This document shows, one piece after another, positions 46,423-56,274 of a stretch of DNA of 64,000 nt. The notes below the pieces were generated by a model. That model made no database searches. It worked only from the letters and a program-made list of their open reading frames with translations, and was not told the origin of the DNA. Numbering within the stretch: the first letter of the stretch is position 1; the number at the start of each line of letters is the position of its first letter. The position numbers and the translations under genes were made by a program. This stretch comes from Pirellulaceae bacterium (lineage in GTDB: Bacteria > Planctomycetota > Planctomycetia > Pirellulales > Pirellulaceae): contig JAKVBZ010000009.1 in NCBI GenBank assembly GCA_022448645.1, positions 44,849-108,848 of the forward strand. The letters are read 5' to 3'.

Positions 46423-46971
46423 TCAGATTTCGTTCGATCTACGTGCGGCGATCGTCTGCGCCGCGGCATACAATCCAGCGAACAGCTTCAGGTCCGTATA
46501 CGTGTTTTGTTCTTGTAACCACTGAATCACTTGGTCTCGGGCGACTTCGTGGACGATAATCTCTTCGTCATCCACACCCCCTCCGACACCCTCCTTGTTT
46601 AGGCCTTCAGCCAGAAACAACTCGATCGATTCGTCGGTCAGCCCTGCTGAAGAATAAGCGTGTACGAGAGGCGTCCAGCGTTGCGCCGTGTAGCCTGTTT
46701 CTTCCCACAGTTCACGCTGGGCCGCACGTAGCAGCTCTTCATCCTCAGCACCAGGTATGTCACCAGCCAAGCCGGCCGGCAGTTCGACGATCCGGCGATC
46801 GATGGGTGGACGGAATTGCTCGACCAGAATAATTTGATCCTGGTCCGTTAGGGCCACCACACCCACGGCAGGTTTGCCTGTATGACGCTGCACATATTCC
46901 CAATGGTCACGCTGTACCAGCGATAGATGCTGGCCTTCAAACAGTGTTGTCCTTTGCTTGGTCTCAGACAT
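46423..46971 (-). CDS. Nudix hydrolase, ADP-ribose pyrophosphatase-like
   Basis: A 182-residue Nudix protein with a complete Nudix box: GLAGDIPGAEDEELLRAA followed by QRELWEETGY, giving the metal-binding R-E-x-x-E-E core. The preceding VEQFRPPIDRRIVELPAG is typical of ADP-ribose pyrophosphatases. These hydrolyse ADP-ribose to AMP and ribose-5-phosphate in the cytoplasm, clearing a product of NAD breakdown. The ATG at 46971 is preceded by GGAG ten bases away; a GTG one codon earlier is possible. It lies just downstream of two NAD-salvage genes on the same strand, which supports the assignment. Confidence 0.87.
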   Translation of the reverse strand: MSETKQRTTLFEGQHLSLVQRDHWEYVQRHTGKPAVGVVALTDQDQIILVEQFRPPIDRRIVELPAGLAGDIPGAEDEELLRAAQRELWEETGYTAQRWTPLVHAYSSAGLTDESIELFLAEGLNKEGVGGGVDDEEIIVHEVARDQVIQWLQEQNTYTDLKLFAGLYAAAQTIAARRSNEI

Positions 46972-47019
46972 CACATTCTGTCTCCGTAGCTTGGCCTAGG
47001 GACCTCAGCGACTCATTCG

Positions 47020-47616
47020 TCACACTATCTCAACACCCGCTGTTCGCATTTCTTTGATGGCGCGCTGACAATCACCTTCGTTCAAATCGACTCCGCGCAC
47101 GCCGTCTAGTCGTACTGCCGTATGAAATCCTAAATCTACTGCATCCAGTGCGGTGAATTTCACGCAATAGTCCGTGGCGAGCCCCATCACATGGATTTCT
47201 TCGACACAGTGTTCTCGCAAAAAGTTATCCATGCCAGTCGCCAGGCGTCGGGCATTATCAAAGAATCCGCTGTAACTATCAATTTGACGATGGGTTCCCT
47301 TTTGCACTACATGAGTAATGCGTGACGTGTCGAGTGCTGCCGCGAATTGGGCGCCTGGAGTTCCCTGCACACAATGGTCAGGCCACAGGATCTGATCGAG
47401 ACCTTCCAGGACCATCGAGTCTCCTATTTCGTGACCCACGTGTTGGCTGGCAAAGGAGCTGTGATCTGCTGGGTGCCAGTCCTGTGTCGCGACGACCAGT
47501 TCATACTGTGGCATCCATCGATTAGCGACCGCAATCACTTCATTACCGTGAGCGACGGGGAGCGCTCCACCTGGCAGGAAATCATTCTGAATGTCAATCA
47601 AAAGCAAAGCTTTCAT
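47020..47616 (-). CDS. pncA: Nicotinamidase
   Basis: A 198-residue isochorismatase-fold amidase. Catalytic Asp is in [16 protein letters not shown] (D8), Lys in [14 protein letters not shown], and the nucleophile Cys in [15 protein letters not shown] (near residue 148). The metal-binding segment is [12 protein letters not shown]. The enzyme converts nicotinamide to nicotinate. Its start overlaps the end of pncB by four bases (ATGA), so the two successive salvage steps are translationally coupled. Length and motif order match PncA well. Confidence 0.95.
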   Translation of the reverse strand: MKALLLIDIQNDFLPGGALPVAHGNEVIAVANRWMPQYELVVATQDWHPADHSSFASQHVGHEIGDSMVLEGLDQILWPDHCVQGTPGAQFAAALDTSRITHVVQKGTHRQIDSYSGFFDNARRLATGMDNFLREHCVEEIHVMGLATDYCVKFTALDAVDLGFHTAVRLDGVRGVDLNEGDCQRAIKEMRTAGVEIV

Positions 47617-49100
47617 GACGTGTCCGCTCTATCTCCCTCCGATCGAGCCTTATGAGCTTGGTGGATCATTGCATCACGTAATTCGTGTAACCCGATGTCG
47701 AGGCCTACCGGAAACTCATGGGGATGCACAAAGCGACGGATCGAAGGGTGTAAGGCTTGTAGGTTCTCTTGCCTCCGCTGGCGGATCGATGTGAAGTCTT
47801 CGAATGGTGTTGATAATGTGCCGTTGCGAACGACAGGGATCAAGAGGTCCTGAAAACGTTCCGAAGCTGATAGATTCTGGCGGCGAGTTGGGTCTTGGGC
47901 ATCGACAATTATGCCTCGCGGATCGATTCCATGCAGTTCATCGAAGATCATGTCGCCGACCAGTCCGGAGTCATTCTCGTAACGACGAACCTGTAGCGTA
48001 CCGGGAATGGAAGTCTTGATGGCTTGTTCGGAAAGTTTTAATTTAGGCTGCCAGGTGCCATCAGAATCACAGAGCGCTCCTAATTTGTAAACACCTCCCA
48101 GCGCCGGTTGATCGTAGGCAGTGGCCAACTTGGTACCGACTCCCCAGACGGCGATGCAGGCGCCCTGGCTACGCAAGTGTTCAATAGCGTGCTCATCCAG
48201 ATCGTTCGAGGCAACGATGCTGGCATCCGGAAATCCAGCCTCATCCAGAATCTTACGTGCTTCGATGCTCAAATACGCCAGGTCTCCCGAATCCAGCCGA
48301 ATGCCAACCATTTCGTGGCCCCGCTGACGTAATCTCCTGCCCACGTCGACGGCACGACGTACGCCTTCGATGGTGTCATAGGTGTCGACCAGAAATACGC
48401 AATTGTTAGGTAAGACGTCGGCATAACGTGCGAAACTCTCGGCTTCGGAGTCAAACGACATGACCCAACTGTGAGCGTGTGTTCCTCGGACAGGTATGCC
48501 ATACAGTTTTCCAGCCAGGACGTTCGACGTGGCAGCACAACCGCCGATGAACGCAGCCCGACTGGCCGCCAAAGCGCCCCCGATACCCGGCGCGCGTCGT
48601 AAGCCGAATTCCAGGACCGGTTCATCGGCAGCAGCAGTTGTGATCCGTGAAGCTTTCGTGGCCACGAGGGTCTGGAAATTGACAATGTTCAACAGTGGCG
48701 TCTCAAGTAACTGGCACTGTAGGATGGGACCACGCAAACGTAGCAGCGGTTCTTGTGCAAAAACGACTGACCCTTCCGGCATGGCGTCCACGTCAATCGT
48801 CAGCTCTAAATCTGCCAGGTAGCTGAGGAACTCTGTTTCGAACAGCCGGTTGCCATCATTGCCCGTTAGGGAAGCAAGGTAGTCAATGTCTGTAGGATCA
48901 AAGCGGAAGCCTTGCAGATACTCCAGTGCAGGGCCCAGCCCAGCGGCTATCGCGTAACCGCCGGCAAATGGGGGCCGACGAAAAAACAGATGAAAGACAG
49001 CCCCTTGATCCGCTCGACCCAACTTCCAATATCCATAGGCCATGGTCAATTGGTACAGGTCGGTCAGCAGGGCCAATGCCGGACGGTATAGATCAGCCAT
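47613..49100 (-). CDS. pncB: Nicotinate phosphoribosyltransferase
   Basis: A 495-residue enzyme of the NAPRTase family. It starts with [19 protein letters not shown]; the substrate-binding core has [20 protein letters not shown], the phosphorylated or catalytic His region is [14 protein letters not shown], and the phosphoribosyl-binding part includes [13 protein letters not shown]. It makes nicotinate mononucleotide from nicotinate and PRPP, with ATP. A purine-rich AGGAGGGAGGGGG stretch precedes the ATG. With pncA immediately downstream it forms the Preiss-Handler salvage entry. Confidence 0.95.
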   Translation of the reverse strand: MADLYRPALALLTDLYQLTMAYGYWKLGRADQGAVFHLFFRRPPFAGGYAIAAGLGPALEYLQGFRFDPTDIDYLASLTGNDGNRLFETEFLSYLADLELTIDVDAMPEGSVVFAQEPLLRLRGPILQCQLLETPLLNIVNFQTLVATKASRITTAAADEPVLEFGLRRAPGIGGALAASRAAFIGGCAATSNVLAGKLYGIPVRGTHAHSWVMSFDSEAESFARYADVLPNNCVFLVDTYDTIEGVRRAVDVGRRLRQRGHEMVGIRLDSGDLAYLSIEARKILDEAGFPDASIVASNDLDEHAIEHLRSQGACIAVWGVGTKLATAYDQPALGGVYKLGALCDSDGTWQPKLKLSEQAIKTSIPGTLQVRRYENDSGLVGDMIFDELHGIDPRGIIVDAQDPTRRQNLSASERFQDLLIPVVRNGTLSTPFEDFTSIRQRRQENLQALHPSIRRFVHPHEFPVGLDIGLHELRDAMIHQAHKARSEGDRADTS

Positions 49101-49156
49101 CGACCTGCCCCCTCCCTCCTTGGTCTATGACACACACGTTCATTGCGGACCGTGCG

Positions 49157-50785
49157 TCATGCTAATTCTGGTTCTTCGCAGGTGATCATTTCGAGCAAAG
49201 CCGGTTTGCCCTCGAGGGTGGCGCGAATGGCGGCTTCCAGAGCAGGTACGATGTGTTCAGGTTTTTCGACTCGCTGGCTATAAGCACCCAACCCTTGTGC
49301 AACATCGGCATAATTCCCACTGAGAAACTTACTGCCATACCGGTCGATTGCTTGAGGAATGAATTTTTCATAGTTTCCCATGGCAGAGTTGTTCAACAAG
49401 ACTGTCAGAATGGGGATTTGTTCGCGTACGGCCGTTTCAATATCCATCCCAACCATACCGAAGGCAGCATCACCCATGAAATTGACCACGAGTTTCTCGG
49501 GCTGTGCCAGTTTGGCGCCCATGGCTGCTCCCAGCGAGAAACCAAGCTGTGTGGAATGTCCCCAGCCTAGATATCCACGTGGTACGACGCTTTGATACAG
49601 TGGCACCAATTCATCACGGGGATTTCCAGAATCATGGGTGACAATCGTATTGGCGGGATCGGTGACCTTCATAAAGTCACCGATGACGCGATAGGGATTG
49701 ATCGGAGTTTCTTCGGACGTCAATTTCGGTTGCCACCGTTGGTGCCACGCGTTCCGTATGGGTTGCAGACATGATTCCACTTCGCGTCGACGCTCGGCGG
49801 CGATGGAAAAGTCTTGGGACTGAAGTTCCGCGAGCATCTGTTGCAGGATCAGCTTGGCATCACCGACCAGCGAGATGTCGGCACGATAATCTTTGTTCAG
49901 ATCACTGGGGTCCACCGTGGCATGGACGATGGGTTTTCCAGCGGGAATCGGAGGAGCAAAGAGTGTCCGGGTCAGGCTGGCACCGATCGCAAAAACGGCC
50001 GTGCACCGTTCGAGATAATCATGCACCATGGCAGTGGATGTATAGGAACCGGTACCCAGTGACAACGCATGTTGTTCGTTGAACGCACTTTTACCCAGCA
50101 AGGTTGTCATGACTGGAACACCCAGGCCTTCGGCCAATGCGGTCAATTCGTGCGAAGCCTTGGCGTACAAGACACCCTGTCCGGCCCAGATCAGTGGTCG
50201 TTCGGTGCTACACAGAAGTTTGATCGCATCACGTATTCCGTCTGGATCAGCCTGGGAGACAGATGGGGAGACCGGTTCGTATGCCAATGGTCCTGACATT
50301 TCCTCGGCAGCCACATCGACGGGTACCTCCAACATCACGGGACGCGGCCGGCCTGTGCGGAGCAATGTGAAAGCTCGTCGCATGCGTTGAGTCACGCTTG
50401 CGGCCGAGGGGATCAGGTCGGCCCATTTGGTAACTGCCGCAAAGCTTTTGCAGGCGTCAAACGTTGGCGATACACCAACGCGCTCGCGACCGGGATGGCC
50501 GGGCAAAAACAACAGGGGGCTACCGTCGGTGTAGGCTTGAGCGATGCCAGAAAAGGCGTTTTCTGCGCCCGCAGCCTGTTGGACTGTGACGACGCCCAAC
50601 GAGTCGCCATTGGTCGTGCGAGAGAAACCGTCTGCCATGTTTTCCGCAACGCGTTCCTGACGGGCAACCACCGGCCGGATCTCGGCTTCTGCCAACGCTT
50701 CCATGATGGGCGTGAAAGGAAAGCAGAAAACCTGCTGTACTCCTTCGATCCGTAAGATTTGGGCGATCGCCTGACTGCCAAGCAT
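49157..50785 (-). CDS. Thiamine diphosphate-dependent enzyme, acetolactate synthase-like
   Basis: A 542-residue ThDP enzyme with the three usual domains. The N-terminal domain carries the activating Glu in VARQERVAENMADGFSR; the central domain has a Rossmann-like fold (PVMTTLLGKSAFNEQHALSL); the C-terminal ThDP-binding motif is GDAAFGMVGMDIETAV followed by LLNNSAMGNY. Most members are acetolactate synthases, glyoxylate carboligases or related decarboxylases. No regulatory subunit is adjacent, so a catabolic member is as likely as biosynthetic AHAS. GAGGTCACT precedes the ATG. It is 56 bases upstream of pncB on the same strand but has no evident NAD link. Confidence 0.88.
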   Translation of the reverse strand: MLGSQAIAQILRIEGVQQVFCFPFTPIMEALAEAEIRPVVARQERVAENMADGFSRTTNGDSLGVVTVQQAAGAENAFSGIAQAYTDGSPLLFLPGHPGRERVGVSPTFDACKSFAAVTKWADLIPSAASVTQRMRRAFTLLRTGRPRPVMLEVPVDVAAEEMSGPLAYEPVSPSVSQADPDGIRDAIKLLCSTERPLIWAGQGVLYAKASHELTALAEGLGVPVMTTLLGKSAFNEQHALSLGTGSYTSTAMVHDYLERCTAVFAIGASLTRTLFAPPIPAGKPIVHATVDPSDLNKDYRADISLVGDAKLILQQMLAELQSQDFSIAAERRREVESCLQPIRNAWHQRWQPKLTSEETPINPYRVIGDFMKVTDPANTIVTHDSGNPRDELVPLYQSVVPRGYLGWGHSTQLGFSLGAAMGAKLAQPEKLVVNFMGDAAFGMVGMDIETAVREQIPILTVLLNNSAMGNYEKFIPQAIDRYGSKFLSGNYADVAQGLGAYSQRVEKPEHIVPALEAAIRATLEGKPALLEMITCEEPELA

Positions 50786-51455
50786 AGTGACCTCGCGAAA
50801 TGATGTGACGTGGTTAGGTTGCCGTCATGGAATGTACATGAGTGGTGGCGACTGCGAAAGTATGCCGCCACCAGAGGACGATCTGCATAGGCCTCAGCAT
50901 TCAGTTCGCGCTGAGCGAAGACTTCGTTTGTCTTGAATAAGTCCTTTTCGGAGCCAATTACTGGGAGACGATGTCACCAAATTCCTGGACCAAGAATAGC
51001 GACTATGAGACGTTGCTCTAACCGTCTGGCAGAATAATACCCAAGCACTTATTGTCTCGTCCATACCTGCATCTCACGAATATAATCGTTGTAGGATGCT
51101 CGTTGGTGGTATCTTTTGTTTTAAAACTGAATGGCACGTCGCAGAACAAGTCGCACATTTTGTGGACAAATCTTGTCACCCTGGGAGCAACTTGCCGTGC
51201 GTTCTTGTCGTGAAAAGACTAGCAGCCGGTTTCATATTGTGAGTCAGAACGTGTGGTCCCCATACCATTTACGTTTACGACTTTACTCTCACTTCAGGAG
51301 GATCGGACGCGCCAGCGGCCGGAGAAGGTATATTATTCTAGAGTCTTTCGACAGACAACTATCGGTCAAGCCCTCCCCTCGCTTTCCCCGACCCTCCCAG
51401 AGGGAGGGTAATGTGTGTCATGGCTGTTGCTCGACCGATTTAGCGGGAGTGACGA
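50786..51455. other. Long divergent intergenic region
   Basis: About 670 bases between the ThDP enzyme (minus) and the esterase (plus). A plus-strand frame at 51131-51484 encodes an Arg/Ser-rich, motif-free peptide and is probably not a gene. The region must hold both promoters and contains a strong hairpin at 51391-51409, listed separately. Confidence 0.45.
51391..51409. repeat. Perfect 8-bp inverted repeat in a C-rich tract
   Basis: ACCCTCCC-AGA-GGGAGGGT forms a stem of eight GC-rich pairs with a 3-base loop, directly after a pyrimidine-rich run (CCCTCCCCTCGCTTTCCCC). No T-run follows, so it is not a standard intrinsic terminator. It resembles REP-like intergenic palindromes. Only this copy was noticed in the window. 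Confidence 0.55.
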
Positions 51456-52640
51456 TTGATCAAAGAAAAATGCTACTTACCTAGTGCCTCTCCGCTGATC
51501 GGTTTTCCAACCAGTTCTAGCATACCGCGTCGTGATTTCTTGTCCCGCGCCGCGTTGGGTGCTGGTTTAGGTGGTCTTATACCATGCGTGGCTCGAGGTG
51601 AACCAGCGGCCAAGATGGTTCACCAGCAGTTGGCAGAAGCCATGGGGAATGCCGAACTAGCACTGATCTTTCAAGGCAACTCGGCTGAGGAGTGCCGTAG
51701 GTGGCAGCGGAAGTTTCGGGCGCAGTTAGAACAGCTTCTAGGCAATTCGTCGCCCCCGCAACATTGGACGATCTCCCAAGAGAGTCACGTTGAATTCGAG
51801 AAGTATACTCGTTGGGAATTGTTACTGAATGCTGATGGATTCGTTTCCTTGCCCGTATATCTATTGGTGCCGTCTGGGTTGCGGTCTGGACAACGTGTGC
51901 CGGGTGTACTGTGCGTTCATGGTCATGGGAGGTTTGGGAATGATGCCGTGGCCGGACGTCGAGACATGGAGGGCGTGTCGGAGGAAATCGATGCCATGAA
52001 CTACGACTACGGTGTCCAGTTTGCGGAACGGGGTTATGTGGTTGCGGCTCCCTGCATGATTCCCTTTGGGCGTCGAGTGGATCGAACAAGTTATGGTGGC
52101 AATGATCCGTGTGCCATTACATTCTTGCGCATGCAAGCGCTCGGTAAGCTTTTGATTACCTCCAATTTGCGAGACTTACGTTGGGCCCTCGACTTGTTGC
52201 AAAGCCGAGACGAAGTGCATCCCGATGCGATTGGCTGCGCTGGATTGTCTTATGGTGGCCGGATGACGATGATGGTGTCTGCGATTGACCAGCGGGTACG
52301 TGTTGCGGCCGTCAGCGGTGCGCTGAATTTGCTGCAGGAACGTATGACGCATCGCCACAGTTGCGGCGCGCAGATGATCCCCGGCTTACTACGCTACGGA
52401 GACTATTCCGAAGTCGGATCGTTGATCGCACCTCGACCGTGCCTGTGGGAAACCGGTTCGACGGATCCGCTGATCGTCCCAAAATGGGATGAAGTATTTA
52501 GACAACGGCTGCGACGCACCTATGCCGCTTTGGGAGCCGAAGACCATTTACATTTTGATACGTTCGACGGTGGTCATACCTGGAATGGCCGCGCGGCATT
52601 TCCGCTGTTTAACGAAGTCTTACGGTCGTCTCTCCAGTGA
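51456..52640 (+). CDS. Tat-exported alpha/beta hydrolase, acetyl xylan esterase/dienelactone hydrolase-like
   Basis: A 394-residue alpha/beta hydrolase. The N-terminus contains IPRRDFLSRAALGAGLGG, a twin-arginine signal. The catalytic Ser is in CAGLSYGGRMTMM (G-L-S-Y-G), the acid is probably the Asp in ETGSTDPLIV, and the His is in FDGGHTWNGR. The oxyanion region VLCVHGHGRFG is typical. Families of this shape (AXE1/DLH-like) cleave acetyl or other esters from plant or algal carbohydrate. The TTG start at 51456 is supported by GCGGGAGTG 7-13 bases upstream. It is followed after 285 bases by cassette 3. Confidence 0.85.
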   Translation: MIKEKCYLPSASPLIGFPTSSSIPRRDFLSRAALGAGLGGLIPCVARGEPAAKMVHQQLAEAMGNAELALIFQGNSAEECRRWQRKFRAQLEQLLGNSSPPQHWTISQESHVEFEKYTRWELLLNADGFVSLPVYLLVPSGLRSGQRVPGVLCVHGHGRFGNDAVAGRRDMEGVSEEIDAMNYDYGVQFAERGYVVAAPCMIPFGRRVDRTSYGGNDPCAITFLRMQALGKLLITSNLRDLRWALDLLQSRDEVHPDAIGCAGLSYGGRMTMMVSAIDQRVRVAAVSGALNLLQERMTHRHSCGAQMIPGLLRYGDYSEVGSLIAPRPCLWETGSTDPLIVPKWDEVFRQRLRRTYAALGAEDHLHFDTFDGGHTWNGRAAFPLFNEVLRSSLQ

Positions 52641-52925
52641 TGCCGTCCTGACGTCACCATGCCTAGATCGAAAAGCTGTCGCACGTCTTTGTTCATACGC
52701 TGATTCGAAGTTATCATAGAGCTAGTTGGTCGCTTTGAGCATTGCTCGGAAGGATTATCTAGGTCGATCAGATCTAACAACAATCACATCGACAATATCT
52801 GGGGAGGTTGCAGACCTCGACGAGTAATCTCGGGGGGACCCTTTTTGATCGTTGTTTCGAGTTTGGCATTTACAAATCGTTGTCAAGTTGTGGCAAGTTT
52901 TTTCGTTTACGGCAAAAGGAACTAG

Positions 52926-55900
52926 ATGGTGCGTTGGTTGGCAGGTATCGTTTGCCTAGTCCCGATCTCAGTGGCAGCTGCCACTGAGCCAGCCGATGTG
53001 GAGTTCTTCGAACGGCGCGTACGACCGATGTTGGCCGAACATTGTTATTCATGCCATGGGCCTAACAAGCAAGAATCCGATTTGCGCCTCGATCACATTT
53101 CGACCATTCTACAAGGCGGCACACGAGGGTCTGCGATTGTGGCGGGACGCCCACAGGAGAGCCTGGTCGTAGAAGCGATTGCATACACGAACGTTGATTT
53201 GCAAATGCCTCCTCATGGTAGATTGCCGGAAGCGGTCCGTGCTGACCTGCAAAATTGGATTGCCCGTGGCGCACCCTGGCCGGACGAACCGATTCCCGGT
53301 GCAACGGATGAGCCTATAAAATTCGACTTGGAGACACGCCGAGCGTCACATTGGGCTTGGCAACCGATTCGCCGAGGCGTGCCGCCAGAGACACAAGACA
53401 ATCGTTGGGCAGCAGCCGGCTCTGACCGTTTTTTGTTGGCGAAGCTAGAATCAGTAGGACTGAGACCAGCAGCGCCAGCTGACAGACACACACTCATCCG
53501 GCGTCTTTTTTTTGATCTCCTCGGATTGCCACCCACATCCCATCAAATGACTGCATTCCTGGACGACGAATCCTTAACAGCTTACGAAAAACTCGTCGAT
53601 CGGTTGCTGTCCTCGCCACATTTTGGAGAACGGTGGGGCCGGCACTGGCTGGACTTGGTTCGCTTTGCCGAAACGTATGGGCACGAACAAGACTTTCCGA
53701 TCGCACATGCCTGGAAGTATCGTGACTATGTGATTAGAGCTATGAACGCCGACGTTCCATACGATCAGTGGGTTCGCGAACACATTGCCGGCGATCTGTT
53801 GCCCAGTCCACGCTGCGATCCGACCAGCGGCCTCAACGAGTCGATTGTCGGTACTGGTTTCTGGTACATGCATCAGGCCACGCATTCGCCTGTCAACGTG
53901 GCTATGGATCAGGCGGATCGTGTCGACAATCAGATTGACGTGTTTGGAAAGGCTTTCTTGGGATTGACCATCGCCTGTGCCCGCTGCCACGATCATAAAT
54001 TCGATGCGATCTCCACCAGAGACTACTATGGGTTGACTGGATTCTTGCGAAGTTCACGGCAGCAATTTGCCTATCGCGATCCGGGCGGTGTGATTGCACA
54101 GGGCGTTGAGCATGCCACCACACTGCGTCGACAGGGCAGTGAACTTCTCCGCGTGGTACTCGATTCATCAGCGGATAAGTCAAGTGAAGAATTCGTGCGT
54201 TATCTGATGGCAGCACAGGAAGTGGTGGGATTACGGACTCTGCAGCAAGATGACAGTCATGGTGCCGAGTTGGCTTTGGAGGTGGCGACACGGCATGCGG
54301 TGGATCCATCACGTTTGGATCGCTGGGTATCCGTGTTGCGCGACGAAGCGATTCGTGATGAAAGCCATCCGCTGTATTTCTGGCACCATCTGGTCGGCGA
54401 TCAGCAGGCCATTGGTCCCAAAACATTTTCCAACCGACGAAACGAGTTGCAACGGCAAGTCGCTCGGAAAACGCAACAGATTGCCAATCAACAGTCTGCC
54501 GGCGACTACATCCTTTATGAATCATTTGATGGCACGTCTTACGACGAACTAGGTTGGTTTGCGTCAGGGCAAGCCTTCGGCGATCGCCCCGTGCGCTTCG
54601 GCGATTGGTTCCGTGACGACCACCTGCGGCTGGCTACAACAAATGCAGCACACAGCGGATCCATCGAACGCACGTTACAAGGCACCCTTCGATCACCCAC
54701 GTTTAAGATTGCCCATCAAGCGGTTCATTATCGTGTTCGTGGAAGAGGCCAAATTCGCTTGGTGATTAATCAGTATCAGATACGTCTTTTCACTCCGCTG
54801 CTTTTTAATGGGACGCTGACCAAGGTCGATACAGGTGGTGCCACAGGCTGGGTCACACAGCATGATCGTATTGGCAAATATGTTGGAAAGGATGCGTACA
54901 TCGAGCTGATCGATGATGGCGATGATGCGCTGGAAGTCGATGCCATTTGGTTCTCAGAAAATGTGCAACCACCCGCTACGCGAAATCATGTGACCGAGAG
55001 AGTCTTACAGGAGCTCAATGGTGACGATGCCGATGCGGTTTCTGCACTGTCGCAGGCCCTGGAGAAAGTACTGCACGATGCGCTTTCAGGGATTAGCGAC
55101 CCGGCAGCAGACGAACAGCTAGGTAGACTTGTTGACTTGGTGTTGCGGCACGACTTGCTTGACCTGAAAACGACCGGCCAACAATTGGCCAAGCTCGAAG
55201 CGGACGTACGGCAAACGGTCGATTCGCTTCCACGTCCCGATCGAGTCCTGGCCATCACCGACGGTACGCCTCAGGATTTCCAGGTCTTCTTGCGAGGTAA
55301 CCCTCGCAATCTTGGGCGTCTTGCTCCTAGACAGTTCCTCACCGCATTGTCGGGAGAGCAGGCAGCCAACGTTCGAGGGTCTGGTAGGTTACAACTCGTT
55401 GAGTCTTTATTGGATTCCAGTAATCCACTGCCGTCACGCGTGATGGCCAATCGCGTCTGGCACCATCTTTTTGGCCGTGGCATCGTGGCCAGCGTGGATA
55501 ATTTTGGAGCACTAGGACAAAAGCCAACTCATCCTGAGCTGCTTGATCATCTGGCCAACGAGTTCATGTTCAACGAATGGTCTGTGAAAAGGTTGATTGG
55601 TCAGTTGGTAACCACAAGTGCTTACCGCATGTCTAGTGATTGCGCCGATCGCATGGCCGTGTCGATGGATCCAGCGAACCAATGGATCCACCGTATGCCA
55701 GTGAAGCGTCTCGAAGGTGAAGCGATCCGGGACGCGATTCTGGCCGTTTCTGGCAGCCTTGATCGAAGAATGTCCGGAGAATCCGTCCCGATTCATTTGT
55801 CATCGTTCATGGGAGGCCGGCGTCCCAAACAATCCGGACCTCAGGATGGAGGCCGGCGGCGGACTATTTATGTGGAAGTGCGCAGGAATTATCTCTCGCC

Positions 55901-56264
55901 GATGCAATTGGCCTTTGACTTTCCAATTCCCGAGTCGACCGTCGGACGCCGCACCGCGTCGAACGTTCCTGCCCAATCACTGGTCATGATGAACTCTCCG
56001 TTTATTATTGAAGAAGCTCAACGTTGGGGCAGGCGATTAGCAGAACGGTCTGACGAAGAAGTCGAGGACCGAATAGCACGCATGTTCGAGTCGGCGCTAG
56101 GTAGGTCTCCCAGCGAAGCCGAGTCGAGACAACTTAGTGAGTTGCTGGAACGATTAGCCCGTATGCACGGTGTGTCCAAGGAGGACATTGGCGGCGATGT
56201 CAACCTTTGGGCGGACGTCGGCCATACGATCCTTTTGCTTAAAGAATTCATTTTTGTCAGCTAG
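52926..56264 (+). CDS. Cassette 3: PSCyt1-DUF1549-DUF1553 protein
   Basis: A 1112-residue exported protein with signal peptide WLAGIVCLVPISVAAA. The PSCyt1 domain has EHCYSCHGPNKQ (C40-x2-C43-H44) and LQMPPHG about 55 residues on, with a possible Met ligand. DUF1549 occupies ~150-365 and ends in ACARCHDHKFDAIS (C351, C354). A non-conserved middle, ~530-680, looks like a carbohydrate-binding or LamG-type beta-sandwich (YILYESFDGTSYDELGW). DUF1553 makes up the C-terminal ~330 residues (RVMANRVWHHLFGRGIVAS; FDFPIPESTVGRR). Unlike cassettes 1 and 2 it uses two CXXCH motifs and no BIG2 unit. Confidence 0.9.
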   Translation: MVRWLAGIVCLVPISVAAATEPADVEFFERRVRPMLAEHCYSCHGPNKQESDLRLDHISTILQGGTRGSAIVAGRPQESLVVEAIAYTNVDLQMPPHGRLPEAVRADLQNWIARGAPWPDEPIPGATDEPIKFDLETRRASHWAWQPIRRGVPPETQDNRWAAAGSDRFLLAKLESVGLRPAAPADRHTLIRRLFFDLLGLPPTSHQMTAFLDDESLTAYEKLVDRLLSSPHFGERWGRHWLDLVRFAETYGHEQDFPIAHAWKYRDYVIRAMNADVPYDQWVREHIAGDLLPSPRCDPTSGLNESIVGTGFWYMHQATHSPVNVAMDQADRVDNQIDVFGKAFLGLTIACARCHDHKFDAISTRDYYGLTGFLRSSRQQFAYRDPGGVIAQGVEHATTLRRQGSELLRVVLDSSADKSSEEFVRYLMAAQEVVGLRTLQQDDSHGAELALEVATRHAVDPSRLDRWVSVLRDEAIRDESHPLYFWHHLVGDQQAIGPKTFSNRRNELQRQVARKTQQIANQQSAGDYILYESFDGTSYDELGWFASGQAFGDRPVRFGDWFRDDHLRLATTNAAHSGSIERTLQGTLRSPTFKIAHQAVHYRVRGRGQIRLVINQYQIRLFTPLLFNGTLTKVDTGGATGWVTQHDRIGKYVGKDAYIELIDDGDDALEVDAIWFSENVQPPATRNHVTERVLQELNGDDADAVSALSQALEKVLHDALSGISDPAADEQLGRLVDLVLRHDLLDLKTTGQQLAKLEADVRQTVDSLPRPDRVLAITDGTPQDFQVFLRGNPRNLGRLAPRQFLTALSGEQAANVRGSGRLQLVESLLDSSNPLPSRVMANRVWHHLFGRGIVASVDNFGALGQKPTHPELLDHLANEFMFNEWSVKRLIGQLVTTSAYRMSSDCADRMAVSMDPANQWIHRMPVKRLEGEAIRDAILAVSGSLDRRMSGESVPIHLSSFMGGRRPKQSGPQDGGRRRTIYVEVRRNYLSPMQLAFDFPIPESTVGRRTASNVPAQSLVMMNSPFIIEEAQRWGRRLAERSDEEVEDRIARMFESALGRSPSEAESRQLSELLERLARMHGVSKEDIGGDVNLWADVGHTILLLKEFIFVS

Positions 56265-56274
56265 ATATCCTCCT

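Noticed and set aside
51131..51484. A 117-codon frame upstream of the esterase
   Set aside because: Arg-rich, motif-free, and it runs across a C-rich palindrome and into the esterase gene in a different frame.
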